Source: Corynebacterium guangdongense
Lineage (GTDB): Bacteria; Actinomycetota; Actinomycetes; Mycobacteriales; Mycobacteriaceae
Reading direction: 5' to 3'
Length of the DNA: 64,000 nucleotides
NCBI RefSeq assembly: GCF_030408915.1
Contig: NZ_CP047654.1
Span: forward strand, 868,001 to 932,000
Of the stretch, positions 19,040-28,013 are shown piece after piece. The stretch's first letter is position 1, and each line of letters begins with the position of its first letter. The translations under genes were made by a program, and so were the position numbers. The notes beneath the pieces are model-generated. The model did no database searches and was not told the origin of the DNA. It saw only the letters and a program-made list of their open reading frames with translations.

Positions 19040-19567
19040 ATGGCAACTCTCAGCGGTAAAAGGATCGCCGTCATTTCCACCAACGGTTTCGAGGACTCCG
19101 AGCTGACCAAGCCCGTCGAGGCGGTCAGGGAGGCCGGGGCGGAGGTCACGGTGATCTCCACCGAGGCCGGCCAGCCCATCGAGGGCAAGAACGGCACCAG
19201 GGTCGACGTCGATCTGGCCTCGGCCGACGCGGATCCGGCCGAGTTTGACGCGCTCATCCTGCCGGGCGGGACCGGCAACGCCGACAAGATCCGCATGGAC
19301 GCCGACGCGGTGGATTTCGTCGTCAAGCACGTGCAGGCGGACAAGCCGCTCGGCGTCATCTGCCACGGCGGCTGGATTCTCACCGACGCGGACGTGCTCA
19401 AGGGTCGCACGCTGACCTCCTTCCCGTCCATCAAGACCGACCTGCGCAACGCCGGTGCGACCTGGGTCGACGAGGAGGTCCACGTAGATAATCGCTGGGT
19501 GTCCTCGCGCACCCCGGACGATCTGCCGGCCTTCAACAAGGCGATTGTCGAGGAGTTCGCCAAGTAG
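19040..19567 (+). CDS. DJ-1/PfpI-family protein, type 1 glutamine amidotransferase-like
   Basis: A 175-residue PfpI/YajL/Hsp31-type protein. It has the nucleophilic cysteine in GVICHGGW, a preceding acidic residue from GFEDSEL (the usual Glu near residue 15-20) and the LPGGTGNAD loop. Members act as general-stress proteins, proteases or deglycases; which applies here is unknown. GGAG at 19027-19030 supports ATG 19040. It lies between rpf2 and rsmA on the same strand. Confidence 0.88.
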   Translation: MATLSGKRIAVISTNGFEDSELTKPVEAVREAGAEVTVISTEAGQPIEGKNGTRVDVDLASADADPAEFDALILPGGTGNADKIRMDADAVDFVVKHVQADKPLGVICHGGWILTDADVLKGRTLTSFPSIKTDLRNAGATWVDEEVHVDNRWVSSRTPDDLPAFNKAIVEEFAK

Positions 19568-19595
19568 GAGACCGGGCCGGGTAAGTTAGGGGGTC

Positions 19596-20492
19596 ATGAA
19601 CGCCCCAGACAACCCGGCCCCCGCAGTCGAGCTGCTCGGTCCCGCAGAAATCCGCCAGCTGGCCGACAAGCTCGGGGTGACGCCGACGAAGAAGCTCGGA
19701 CAGAACTTCGTCCACGACCCCAACACCGTCCGCCGCATCATCGGCGCCGCCGACATCGGCGCCGAGGACCATGTGGTCGAGATCGGCCCGGGACTGGGCT
19801 CGCTCACGCTCGGCCTGCTTGAGGCCGCGCACAAGGTCACCGTCGTCGAGATCGACGAGCGTCTGGCCGGCGAGCTGCCGCGGACCGTCGCCTGGCGCGC
19901 GCCCGCCGCCGCCGACCGGCTCACCGTCATCACACAGGACGCCCTGCAGACCCGCCCGGAGCAGATCGAGGCACCCACCGCCCTGGTGGCGAACCTGCCC
20001 TATAACGTGTCTGTGCCGGTCCTGCTGCATTTCCTGGCGATCTTCCCGACCATCACCCGCGTGCTCGTCATGGTCCAGGCCGAGGTCGCCGACCGCCTGG
20101 CCGCCGAACCGGGGTCCAAGATCTACGGGGTGCCCAGCGTCAAGGCCTCCTTCTACGGCGACGTCCGCCGCGCCGGATCCATCGGTCGCCACGTCTTCTG
20201 GCCGGAGCCCAACATCGAGTCCGGCCTCGTGCGTATCGACCGCCACCGCGACGCCGAGTGGAACCTCGGCGACCGTGACCGCGTCTTCCCGCTCGTCGAT
20301 GCCGCCTTCGCCCAGCGACGCAAGACCCTGCGTGCCGCGTTGGCCGGCCACTACGGCTCGGCCCAGGCCGCGGAGGAGGCGCTGACAGCCGCCGGCATCG
20401 ATCCGAAGCTGCGCGGTGAGAAGCTGGGCGTGGCCGATTTCGTCCGCCTGGCCACGGTCTCCGCCGATTCCGCGCCGGAGTACCGCCGATGA
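19596..20492 (+). CDS. rsmA: 16S rRNA (adenine1518/1519-N6)-dimethyltransferase
   Basis: A 298-residue KsgA/RsmA enzyme that dimethylates A1518 and A1519 of 16S rRNA, a late 30S assembly step. Motifs are [10 protein letters not shown], the SAM site [17 protein letters not shown] and catalytic NLPYNVS. It overlaps ispE by ATGA (20489-20492), the common actinobacterial rsmA-ispE arrangement. Confidence 0.95.
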   Translation: MNAPDNPAPAVELLGPAEIRQLADKLGVTPTKKLGQNFVHDPNTVRRIIGAADIGAEDHVVEIGPGLGSLTLGLLEAAHKVTVVEIDERLAGELPRTVAWRAPAAADRLTVITQDALQTRPEQIEAPTALVANLPYNVSVPVLLHFLAIFPTITRVLVMVQAEVADRLAAEPGSKIYGVPSVKASFYGDVRRAGSIGRHVFWPEPNIESGLVRIDRHRDAEWNLGDRDRVFPLVDAAFAQRRKTLRAALAGHYGSAQAAEEALTAAGIDPKLRGEKLGVADFVRLATVSADSAPEYRR

Positions 20493-21478
20493 CCGGGCCC
20501 GCCGCCGTCCCCTTGGCCACGGCCCGCGCCCACGCCAAGGTCAACCTGCACCTCGGCGTCGGCCCCGCCCGCGAGGACGGCTACCACGAACTCTCCACGG
20601 TCTTCCAGTCCGTCTCCGTCTCCGACGTGGTCACGCTGCACGCCGACGACGCCCCGGCGCCCGGCGGCCCGGGCGTGGTGACGGGCCTGCGGCTGAGCAG
20701 CGGCGCCAACCCCGAGGTCCCGCTCGACGCCGGCAACCTCGCCTGGCGGGCCGTTGAGGCGGTCGTGTCCGAGTACCGGCGTGAGCACGGGCCGCGTGAG
20801 CTGCCGGGCGTGCTCCTTGACCTGCACAAGTCCATTCCGGTGGCCGGGGGCATGGCGGGCGGCTCGGCCGACGCGGCCGCCGCGCTCGTCGCCGCCGACG
20901 CCTGGCTGGCCGAGGAATACGGGGTGGCGCCGCGCGGCGTCGACAAGCTGCTCGGGCTCGGCGCCGGGCTCGGCGCGGACGTGCCTTTCACGCTCAAGGG
21001 CGGCAGCGCCCTGGGCACCGACCGCGGTGACCGGCTGACGACGATGATGTCGCGCGGTCCCTTCCACTGGGCGATGATCACCAACGCCCGGGGCTTGTCG
21101 ACGGGCGCGGTCTTCGCCAAGCTCGACGAGATGCGCGCCGCCGACCCGGCGAAGGAGACTCTCCAGCCGCACCTGGACACCGGCGCCGTCTCCCACGCAA
21201 TGATCTCCGGGGACCCGTACCAGCTGGGCCCGGCGCTGCACAACGATCTGCAGCCGGCGACGCTGACGCTGCGCCCGGACCTGCGCAAGATCCACGACGC
21301 GGGGATGAACGCCGGCGCCATCAACGGCATCATCTCGGGGTCGGGGCCGACGTGGGCATTCCTCTGCGAGGACGAGGCCGCGGCCCAGGAGGTCGTCGAC
21401 CAGGTCAGCGCCGACATCGCCCCGGCCTCGGGCATGGTCGTGCGCAGCCCGGACGCCGGCGCGCACCTGCTCTACTAG
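20489..21478 (+). CDS. ispE: 4-diphosphocytidyl-2-C-methyl-D-erythritol kinase
   Basis: A 329-residue GHMP kinase of the MEP isoprenoid pathway. Motif 1 is AHAKVNLHL, motif 2 [16 protein letters not shown], and motif 3 [10 protein letters not shown]. It feeds polyprenyl phosphates used for cell-wall synthesis and by Pmt. It is coupled to rsmA by a four-base overlap, and its stop shares CTAG with the stop of the convergent redoxin gene. It contains two copies of the GCTTGTCGACG 11-mer in opposite orientations. Confidence 0.94.
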   Translation: MTGPAAVPLATARAHAKVNLHLGVGPAREDGYHELSTVFQSVSVSDVVTLHADDAPAPGGPGVVTGLRLSSGANPEVPLDAGNLAWRAVEAVVSEYRREHGPRELPGVLLDLHKSIPVAGGMAGGSADAAAALVAADAWLAEEYGVAPRGVDKLLGLGAGLGADVPFTLKGGSALGTDRGDRLTTMMSRGPFHWAMITNARGLSTGAVFAKLDEMRAADPAKETLQPHLDTGAVSHAMISGDPYQLGPALHNDLQPATLTLRPDLRKIHDAGMNAGAINGIISGSGPTWAFLCEDEAAAQEVVDQVSADIAPASGMVVRSPDAGAHLLY

Positions 21479-21972
21479 GCGCCCTCGGGCCGGGCGCCCC
21501 CAGACCCGGCCAGCAGGGTGCCCAACCAGACCCCGAGGACGAGCTCGTCGAGCTGGCCGAACAAGGTCTGGCGCACCTTCCCGTCGCGGTCGACGAGCAT
21601 GGTGGTGGGCGTGCCCTGCAGGTTCCAGCGCCGCATCGTCGCTGGGACGGGCAGGCCCTGGCGGGGCCGGTCGACGGCGACAGGGAAGTCCACCCGGAAC
21701 TCGGAGAGGAAGACCTTCAGCGCCTCCGGGGTCATCGCCTGGTGGTGCTCGAAGACGCTGTGGATGCCCAGCACCTGCAGCGCGTCCCCCTGCACCGTGC
21801 GGTGAACCTTCTGCGCCTGGGGGATGGCGTGGTTGACGCAGCCCGGGCACAGCATCTGGAAGAACTCCACCAGCACCACCTTCCCGCGCAGGTCGGTGGG
21901 CGTGAGTGGCGCCGAATTGAACCATTCGCTGACGTCGAACTCGAAATCCTCTGCCTCGGCGGCGGCGACCAT
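21475..21972 (-). CDS. Cytoplasmic thioredoxin-like/redoxin protein
   Basis: A 165-residue TlpA/peroxiredoxin-like thioredoxin fold. GKVVLVEFFQMLCPGCVNHAIP gives a CPGC redox pair and the cis-proline region is QGTPTTMLVDRDG. No signal peptide is visible, unlike typical TlpA. It may be a thiol peroxidase-like reductase. It is convergent with ispE, sharing stop-codon bases. Start ATG 21972. Confidence 0.8.
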   Translation of the reverse strand: MVAAAEAEDFEFDVSEWFNSAPLTPTDLRGKVVLVEFFQMLCPGCVNHAIPQAQKVHRTVQGDALQVLGIHSVFEHHQAMTPEALKVFLSEFRVDFPVAVDRPRQGLPVPATMRRWNLQGTPTTMLVDRDGKVRQTLFGQLDELVLGVWLGTLLAGSGGARPEGA

Positions 21973-22081
21973 GGATGCTCCTCCCTGTGGTTGTGTGGTG
22001 GCTCACATCCTACGTCGGGGCCCCGGGCCGTGGGGCGGGGAAACCGGTGGCGGGCCGCCGGTGATCTAAGATCTAGGCATC

Positions 22082-23896
22082 ATGGCGAACCTGATCAACC
22101 TCGAAAACGTCAGCAAGTCCTACGGGCTCAAGACGCTGCTGGACTCCGTGTCCCTGGGCGTCCAGACCGGCGACCGCATCGGCATCGTCGGCGTCAACGG
22201 CGGCGGCAAGACCACCCTGCTGGAGGTGCTCACCGGCCTGGTGCCGCCGGACGCCGGCCGCGTCTCCCACACCTCCGGCCTGCGCATGGCCGTGGTCACC
22301 CAGCGCTTCGAGCTTGACGACGCCCTCACCATCGGCCAGGCCGTCGTCGAACCCCTGGGGCTGCAGACCTTTGAATGGGCCTCCAACGCCCGGGTCCGCG
22401 AGGCCCTCGGTGGCCTGGGCATCGTCGACCTCGGGCTGGACACGCCCGTCGGGGATCTTTCTGGCGGCGAGCGGCGCCGCGTCAACCTGGCCGCCGCGCT
22501 GGTCCAGGACCTCGACCTCATCGTGCTCGACGAGCCGACCAACCACCTCGACGTCGAGGGCGTGCAGTGGCTCGCCGAGCACCTGCTCTCGCGCCGGATG
22601 GCCATCGTCGTGGTCACCCACGACCGCTGGTTCCTCGACACGATCGCCACCCTGACCTGGGAGGTCCACGACGGCGTCGTCGACGCCTACGAGGGCGGCT
22701 ACAACGACTGGACCTTCGCGCGCGCCGAACGCGCCCGCCAGGCCGACGCCATCGAGCAGCGCCGCCAGAACCTGGCCCGCAAGGAGCTGGCCTGGTTGCG
22801 CCGCGGCGCCCCGGCCCGCACCTCCAAGCCGCGCTACCGCATCGAGGCCGCCGAGGCCCTCATCGCTGACGTGCCCGCCCCGCGCGACAAGGTCGAGCTC
22901 ATGGCCTTCTCCCGCCAGCGCCAGGGGCGTGTGGTCATCGAGCTCGAGGACGCGCGCATCGACGCCCCGGACGGGCGGACCCTGGTCGACCACCTCACCT
23001 GGCGCCTGGCCCCGGGCGAGCGGATCGGTCTCGTCGGTGTCAACGGCTCCGGCAAGACCACGCTGCTGCGGGCGCTGGCGGGGGAGTACCCGCTGACCGC
23101 GGGTCGGCGCGTCGAGGGGCAGACGGTGCGTCTGGGCTGGCTGCGTCAGGAGCTCGACGACCTGGACGGGGACCGCCGCCTCATCGACGCGGTCGAGGAC
23201 GTCGCCAGCTACATCGAGCTCGGCGGCCGGGACGTCTCCGCCTCCCAGCTCGCGGAGCGTCTCGGCTTCAGCCCGAAGCGCCAGCGTGACTACATCCGTG
23301 ACCTTTCCGGCGGTGAGCGCCGCCGGTTGCAGCTGACGCGCGTGCTCATGAGCGAGCCCAACGTCCTGCTTCTCGACGAGCCCACCAACGACCTCGACAT
23401 CGACACCCTCCAGGAGCTGGAGTCCCTGCTCGACAACTGGGCCGGCACCCTGGTGGTCATCTCCCACGACCGTTACCTCGTCGAGCGGATTGCCGACCAC
23501 ACCTACGCCCTCTTCGGCGACGGCCGGCTCACCAACCTCCCCGGCGGGATCGGGGAGTACCTCGAGCGTCGACAGGCGATGGAGGCGGCCCGGGGCGGGG
23601 GAGTCCTCGACCTCGGGGAGGCCGGCGACGGCGCGGACAGGCCCGCCCCGAAAAACGGGCTGTCCTCCCAGGAGGAGCGCGAGCTCAAGAAGAAGATGAA
23701 CGCGGCCGAGCGCAAGATGGCCAAGGCCGCCGAGCGCATCGCCACCTTCGAGCAGGAGCTCGCGGAGATCGCCGGCTCAGCGGACCCGGACCTGGGCAAG
23801 CTCGCCGACGCCGACCGCGAGCTCAAGGCCGCCCAGGCCGAGCACGAGGAACTGGAAATGGAGTGGCTGGACCTGGCGGAGCGGCTGGAGGGTTAG
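22082..23896 (+). CDS. ABC-F family ATPase (Uup-like)
   Basis: A 604-residue soluble protein with two fused ABC domains and no TM segments. Domain 1 has Walker A GVNGGGKTT and signature LSGGERRRVNLA with DEPTNHLD; domain 2 has GVNGSGKTT and LSGGERRRLQLT with DEPTNDLD. A Lys/Glu-rich coiled coil occupies about residues 535-600, as in Uup. ABC-F proteins act on the ribosome or in DNA repair/translation quality control. Nothing here marks it as an antibiotic-resistance member. Confidence 0.88.
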   Translation: MANLINLENVSKSYGLKTLLDSVSLGVQTGDRIGIVGVNGGGKTTLLEVLTGLVPPDAGRVSHTSGLRMAVVTQRFELDDALTIGQAVVEPLGLQTFEWASNARVREALGGLGIVDLGLDTPVGDLSGGERRRVNLAAALVQDLDLIVLDEPTNHLDVEGVQWLAEHLLSRRMAIVVVTHDRWFLDTIATLTWEVHDGVVDAYEGGYNDWTFARAERARQADAIEQRRQNLARKELAWLRRGAPARTSKPRYRIEAAEALIADVPAPRDKVELMAFSRQRQGRVVIELEDARIDAPDGRTLVDHLTWRLAPGERIGLVGVNGSGKTTLLRALAGEYPLTAGRRVEGQTVRLGWLRQELDDLDGDRRLIDAVEDVASYIELGGRDVSASQLAERLGFSPKRQRDYIRDLSGGERRRLQLTRVLMSEPNVLLLDEPTNDLDIDTLQELESLLDNWAGTLVVISHDRYLVERIADHTYALFGDGRLTNLPGGIGEYLERRQAMEAARGGGVLDLGEAGDGADRPAPKNGLSSQEERELKKKMNAAERKMAKAAERIATFEQELAEIAGSADPDLGKLADADRELKAAQAEHEELEMEWLDLAERLEG

Positions 23897-23973
23897 CTGC
23901 AGCCCGCCAAACGTTGCCGAATCGTGACGCGTCCTTCGCCGAATCGACACCGGGTTCATGGTTGGGTGGTGGC

Positions 23974-24543
23974 ATGAGCCGACGCAACCTCCTGACCCGA
24001 GTCACCGCCGCCGTGGCGTCCATCGCGACCGCCCTGGCCCTCATGCCCGCCGCCCAGGCGCAGAGCCTGCCCGTGCCGACGCCGGTTGCGGAGCTCTCCG
24101 CCCAGGCGCAGAGCGTTCCCGTGCCCACGCCGGTGGCCGAGCTCTCCGCGCAGACGCCGTTCCAGGCGGTGGCGGCCGCGCCCGCCCCGGCGGCCCCGGC
24201 CGCATGGACCGCCGACTCCGTCGAAGGACGTCTCCTCTCCGCGACCGAGCGCAATCTCAGCGACATGGGCCACCGCGCCGACCCGCAGGCCTGGGACATC
24301 GCCGCGCAGTGGGCGGGCCAGGCGCTGGCCGGCCAGGTCGAGTTCCTGGCCGGCGTCGGCCGTGGCGTCACGCACACCGACGTCGGCGACGGCAACATCT
24401 ACCGTCTCAGCGTCGCCGAGGCCGAGGCCCGCATCCAGTGGCTCAACCGCGAGGCCAACACCTCGCAGCAGTCCTACCGATTCGGCGTCGCCTCCGCCCG
24501 CCAGGGTGACACCGTCTATCTCGTGGAGTATTTCCTCCACTAG
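23974..24543 (+). CDS. Secreted protein, possibly degenerate CAP-like domain
   Basis: A 189-residue exported protein with a clear Sec signal peptide ending near AQA (residue 28). The mature N-terminus is an exact-length duplication of 16 residues (AQAQS-VPVPTPVAELS type), encoded by a 48-base tandem repeat, followed by an Ala/Pro linker. The C-terminal 110 residues (LLSATERNLSDMG..., AWDIAAQWAGQA..., VYLVEYFLH) show the helix-then-strand pattern of CAP/SCP domains, without clear metal-site histidines. ATG 23974 was chosen for the signal peptide. Function unknown. Confidence 0.72.
   Translation: MSRRNLLTRVTAAVASIATALALMPAAQAQSLPVPTPVAELSAQAQSVPVPTPVAELSAQTPFQAVAAAPAPAAPAAWTADSVEGRLLSATERNLSDMGHRADPQAWDIAAQWAGQALAGQVEFLAGVGRGVTHTDVGDGNIYRLSVAEAEARIQWLNREANTSQQSYRFGVASARQGDTVYLVEYFLH
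24052..24147 (+). repeat. 48-base tandem duplication in secreted-protein gene
   Basis: Units 24052-24099 and 24100-24147 are near-identical 48-mers differing mostly at third positions, encoding two 16-residue repeats just after the signal peptidase site. Confidence 0.9.
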
Positions 24544-24560
24544 GGACTAGGGTTGGTCGC

Positions 24561-24884
24561 ATGATTCTCATCAACGTCAAATTCCGCCCGCTCGAGGAGT
24601 ACCAGGACAACTTCATGGAGAAGGTGGCCGAGTTCACCGAGGCCTCCCGCGCCGAGGAGGGCTGCCTCTTCTTCGACTGGTACCGCTCCACCGAGGACGA
24701 GGGCCTGTACATCCTCATCGAGGCATTCCAGGACGACGCCGCCGAGGCGCACGTGAACTCCCAGCACTTCAAGGACTCGCAGGAGCTGTTCCCGACCCTG
24801 CTCAAGGAGACCCCGGAGATCATCAACACCCTCATCCCGGGCAAGACCGGGTGGGACGAGATGGCCGAGTTCCAGGTGAAGTAG
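24561..24884 (+). CDS. Antibiotic-biosynthesis monooxygenase (YgiN-like) domain protein
   Basis: A 107-residue single ABM domain. It starts MILINVKFRPLEEY, with EEGCLFFDWYRSTEDEG and the helix HVNSQHFKDSQELF, as in YgiN-type quinol monooxygenases, which dimerise and act on small quinones or aromatic products. It begins 17 bases after the secreted-protein gene. Confidence 0.85.
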   Translation: MILINVKFRPLEEYQDNFMEKVAEFTEASRAEEGCLFFDWYRSTEDEGLYILIEAFQDDAAEAHVNSQHFKDSQELFPTLLKETPEIINTLIPGKTGWDEMAEFQVK

Positions 24885-24900
24885 GCCTCCGCCTGCCGAC

Positions 24901-24931
24901 GCGCGCACCCCACCAACCTGCGGGGGCGCGC
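24901..24931 (+). terminator. Probable terminator after the ABM gene
   Basis: Arms GCGCGCACCCC and GGGGGCGCGCC can pair across a 10-base loop (ACCAACCTGC), followed by TTCGTCGTTTCC. The T-tract is poor. Confidence 0.5.
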
Positions 24932-24975
24932 CTTCGTCGTTTCCGGCGTCGTTTCCGGGCCGCTACGCTGGGGGC

Positions 24976-25788
24976 ATGGCAAAGAAGCTGGCGAAGAAGG
25001 CGTACGAGAAGGAACTGAAGAGGCTGCAGTCCGACCTGGTGGACATGCAGCAGTGGGTGGTGGAGACCGGCCAGCGGCTGGTCATCGTCATGGAGGGGCG
25101 GGACGCGGCGGGCAAGGGCTCGGCGATCAAGCGCATCACCCAGTACCTCAACCCGCGTACTTGCCGCATCGAGGCGCTGCCCAAGCCCAGCGACGCCGAA
25201 CGCGGCCAGTGGTACTTCCAGCGGTACATCGACAAGCTGCCCACCAGGGGCGAGATCGTCATCTTCGACCGCTCCTGGTACAACCGCGGCGGCGTGGAAA
25301 GGGTCATGGGCTACTGCACCACCCAGGAGTACCGCCGCTTCCTCTCGCAGGCCCCGACGGTGGAGCGGCTGCTCGTCGAGGACGGCATCCACCTGCGCAA
25401 GTACTGGTTCTCCGTGTCCCAGGAGGAGCAGCTGCGCCGCTTCCACGACCGCATCGAGGATCCCCTGCGCCGCTGGAAGCTCTCCCCGGTGGACCTGGAG
25501 TCCATCACCCGCTGGGACGACTACTCGCGCGCCAAGGACGAGATGTTCATCCACACCGACACCGCCTCGGCACCGTGGCACATCGTCGAGAGCGAGGACA
25601 AGAAGCGCTCCCGCATCAACGTCATCAGCCACATCCTCGAGTCCGTGCCCTACGAGGTGCGCGGCTACGAGGCGCCGAAGCTGCCGAAGAAAATCGTCGA
25701 GAGCACCTACGACCGGCCCTCGCGGGGGGAATTCCGCTACGTTCCGGACTACGCCAAGAAGCTGGAGCAGCAGAAGAAAAAGAAGTAG
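24976..25788 (+). CDS. ppk2: Polyphosphate kinase 2
   Basis: A 270-residue class I PPK2 that transfers phosphate between polyphosphate and nucleoside diphosphates. Walker A is EGRDAAGKGSAIK, Walker B IVIFDRSWYNRGGVE, and the lid segment RKYWFSVSQEEQLRRF follows. Lys-rich ends (AKKLAKKAYEKE and QQKKKK) fit polyphosphate binding. The stop abuts the stop of the convergent HAD gene. Direction (NDP to NTP or the reverse) cannot be read from sequence. Confidence 0.93.
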   Translation: MAKKLAKKAYEKELKRLQSDLVDMQQWVVETGQRLVIVMEGRDAAGKGSAIKRITQYLNPRTCRIEALPKPSDAERGQWYFQRYIDKLPTRGEIVIFDRSWYNRGGVERVMGYCTTQEYRRFLSQAPTVERLLVEDGIHLRKYWFSVSQEEQLRRFHDRIEDPLRRWKLSPVDLESITRWDDYSRAKDEMFIHTDTASAPWHIVESEDKKRSRINVISHILESVPYEVRGYEAPKLPKKIVESTYDRPSRGEFRYVPDYAKKLEQQKKKK

Positions 25789-26583
25789 TCAGAGCCCGAG
25801 CAGGTCGCGCAGCACGACGGCCACGCCGTGCTCGGTGTTGGCCGGGGCGATGTGGTCGGCGATCTCCTTGAGGTCGGGGTGCGCGTTGTCCATGGCCCAG
25901 GCGGTGCCGGCGGCCTCGAGCAGCGCGTAGTCGTTGAGGTAGTCGCCGAAGGCGGCGGTCTCGTGCGGTTTGACCGCCAGCGCCCGGGCGAGGGCGCGCA
26001 GGGCGACGCCCTTGTCGACGGCGGGGTCCATCGCGTCGACCCAGTTCGCGCCGGAGACGACGACGTTGAGTCCGGGCGCGGCCGCGCGCAGCACCGGGTA
26101 GATCTCGGCCTCGGCCACGGCCTCCCGGTAGACGGCGACCTTGACGACCTCCCCGTCGACGATGGCGTGCAGGTCATCCTCCGCGCTGGTCGCATGGTAG
26201 TACTTGTCGATCTCCGCGGTCGAGGCCGCGTCCAGGTCGGCGGGCACGTGCGCCATCAGGGGGCGGCAGACCACCGGCACGAACCCCCTCGCCAGCGCCG
26301 CGTCGATGATGGCGTGCACCGGTCCGGTCGGCATGGGGGAGGTGGAGACGATCTCGCCCTCGTGCGCCACGACCGCGCCGTTCTCGGCGATGAAACCGTC
26401 CGGGCTGCCGTGCAGGCCGTCGAACATGTCCACCAGCGTGCCCAGCTGGCGCCCCGAGGCCGGGGCGAGCACCACGCCCTGCTCGTGGGCGGCGCGCAGG
26501 ATCTCGTCGAAGCCGGGCGGGAACTTCCCCTCCCCGTCGAGCAGGGTGCCGTCCATGTCCAGGGCGATGAGGCGATAAGTCAT
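25789..26583 (-). CDS. HAD-superfamily hydrolase, Cof type
   Basis: A 264-residue Cof/YwpJ-type phosphatase with a C2 cap. It has the nucleophile motif ALDMDGTLLD, the Lys region LARALAVK and the acid motif GDYLNDYALL (GDxxND). These enzymes dephosphorylate sugar phosphates or flavin/PLP precursors. ATG 26583 is preferred over GTG 26592, which would place AGGGTGAG inside the coding region. Confidence 0.88.
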   Translation of the reverse strand: MTYRLIALDMDGTLLDGEGKFPPGFDEILRAAHEQGVVLAPASGRQLGTLVDMFDGLHGSPDGFIAENGAVVAHEGEIVSTSPMPTGPVHAIIDAALARGFVPVVCRPLMAHVPADLDAASTAEIDKYYHATSAEDDLHAIVDGEVVKVAVYREAVAEAEIYPVLRAAAPGLNVVVSGANWVDAMDPAVDKGVALRALARALAVKPHETAAFGDYLNDYALLEAAGTAWAMDNAHPDLKEIADHIAPANTEHGVAVVLRDLLGL

Positions 26584-26593
26584 ACCACTCACC

Positions 26594-27811
26594 CTAGCTG
26601 GCGTCGACCTCCACCTCCTCGCCGGAGGGCAGCCGCAGCCGGTCTCCCTCGACGCGCATGCCCCGGAAGCGGGCGTAGGCCGCCACGGCCCGCCGACGGT
26701 CGCTGACGCCTTCGTCGCGCGTGAGCACCGCCTGTGCGGTGGCGGCGGTCACCGCCGGCAGCCGCAGCTGCGGGGCGTCCAGAGCCAGTGACACGTCGAC
26801 GCCCGTCGCCAGCGGGATGATCGCGTGCGTCCACAGCCCGAGGACCGGCTTGGCGGCGTCGAGAAGCTTGTCGACGCGCACCTGCTCCCAGTCCTGGCGC
26901 GGCACCGTGAAGGAGGGAATCCCCGCCTCCAGGCCGAAGTCGCGCAGGCGGAGGGCGGCACTGCCCGGCGGCAACACCCCCGCCGCGGGCCAGGCCCACG
27001 CCCAGTGGAACACCCCCTCGGAGACGACGCCGGTCACCTCCGCGCTGACGGTCACTTCCGCGCCGTCCCCGGTGCGGATCGTCGCGGTCGGCGCGCCCGG
27101 CGCCCAGTGGATCTCGCGGTCGGGGTAGCGGCCGTCGAGAAGCAGCTGGTGCTCGACGGAGGTGAACCAGGCGTCGTCGCGGACCTGGGCCAGGCTCGGA
27201 CCCGGGGCGATGTCGGTGGCTCGGCCGTCGGCGAGCGTGACGACGGTGCCGTCGGAGAAACCGAGCCGGTCGCCGCTCTCCTGGACGCCCAGGCCGCGGG
27301 CGGCGGCGAAGGCGACCAGGGCGCGACGGGCGTCTTGCCCGGAGGCCAGGCGTGAGATTCCGGTGGTGATGGCGGTGCGCGGGGTGCTGACGGGCAGGTC
27401 CGACGTCACCGCGATGACCGAGCTGGTTCCAGCGTCGTCGTGGTGCGGGGCCAGCAGTACCGGTTCGTTGCCGAAGAGCGTGCGCGCCGCGGCCACCAGC
27501 TCCTCCGAGGCCGGCACCGTCCCGCGCAGCTCGTCGACGTCGAAGGCCTCGCCGCGGGCGCTGAGCCACGTCCACTCGCCGCCCACGACCCGGGCCACGC
27601 GCACGCCGGACATGTCCAGCAGCCGGCCGCCGCGGATGTGGACGCGGACCTTGACGGGGGCGTCGGGGGTGTCCTCCTGAGGCTGGGGGGTGGTGAACTC
27701 CACTCCCGTGACCCCTCCCAGGGTGGCCGCGAAGGCCGCGTCGACGTCGGCCTGGGCGATGGCGCCGTCGACGATGACGTCGTGAAGCGAGCGGGGCTGG
27801 GGTAATTCCAT
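26594..27811 (-). CDS. Conserved hypothetical protein, 405 aa
   Basis: A soluble protein with no signal peptide. Two similar halves are suggested by repeated segments of the type DxSLAQVRDDAWF...HWAWAWPAAG and later FGLEAGIPSF...LGLWTHAI. The HWAWAW motif is reminiscent of an uncharacterised DUF6882-like group, but I cannot assign it. It sits 10 bases downstream of the HAD start on the same strand and is divergent from gapB. Confidence 0.68.
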   Translation of the reverse strand: MELPQPRSLHDVIVDGAIAQADVDAAFAATLGGVTGVEFTTPQPQEDTPDAPVKVRVHIRGGRLLDMSGVRVARVVGGEWTWLSARGEAFDVDELRGTVPASEELVAAARTLFGNEPVLLAPHHDDAGTSSVIAVTSDLPVSTPRTAITTGISRLASGQDARRALVAFAAARGLGVQESGDRLGFSDGTVVTLADGRATDIAPGPSLAQVRDDAWFTSVEHQLLLDGRYPDREIHWAPGAPTATIRTGDGAEVTVSAEVTGVVSEGVFHWAWAWPAAGVLPPGSAALRLRDFGLEAGIPSFTVPRQDWEQVRVDKLLDAAKPVLGLWTHAIIPLATGVDVSLALDAPQLRLPAVTAATAQAVLTRDEGVSDRRRAVAAYARFRGMRVEGDRLRLPSGEEVEVDAS

Positions 27812-28013
27812 GGTGACGTCCGGAGTCCTTTCCGATGGGCTGTGGTCGACCCCACTCTACCTGGTCAAATGTCCTCACCCGACTACCCCCGTAAACTAAC
27901 AGTACGAGCGTTTCGCTACTAGGTTTGAGGGGTGTCACCAGGCCGTCTCCGGCAGCACCCCCGGCCGGGTACGAGGCCTCCTCGACCATCGAACACACCC
28001 AAGGAAGTGGCAC

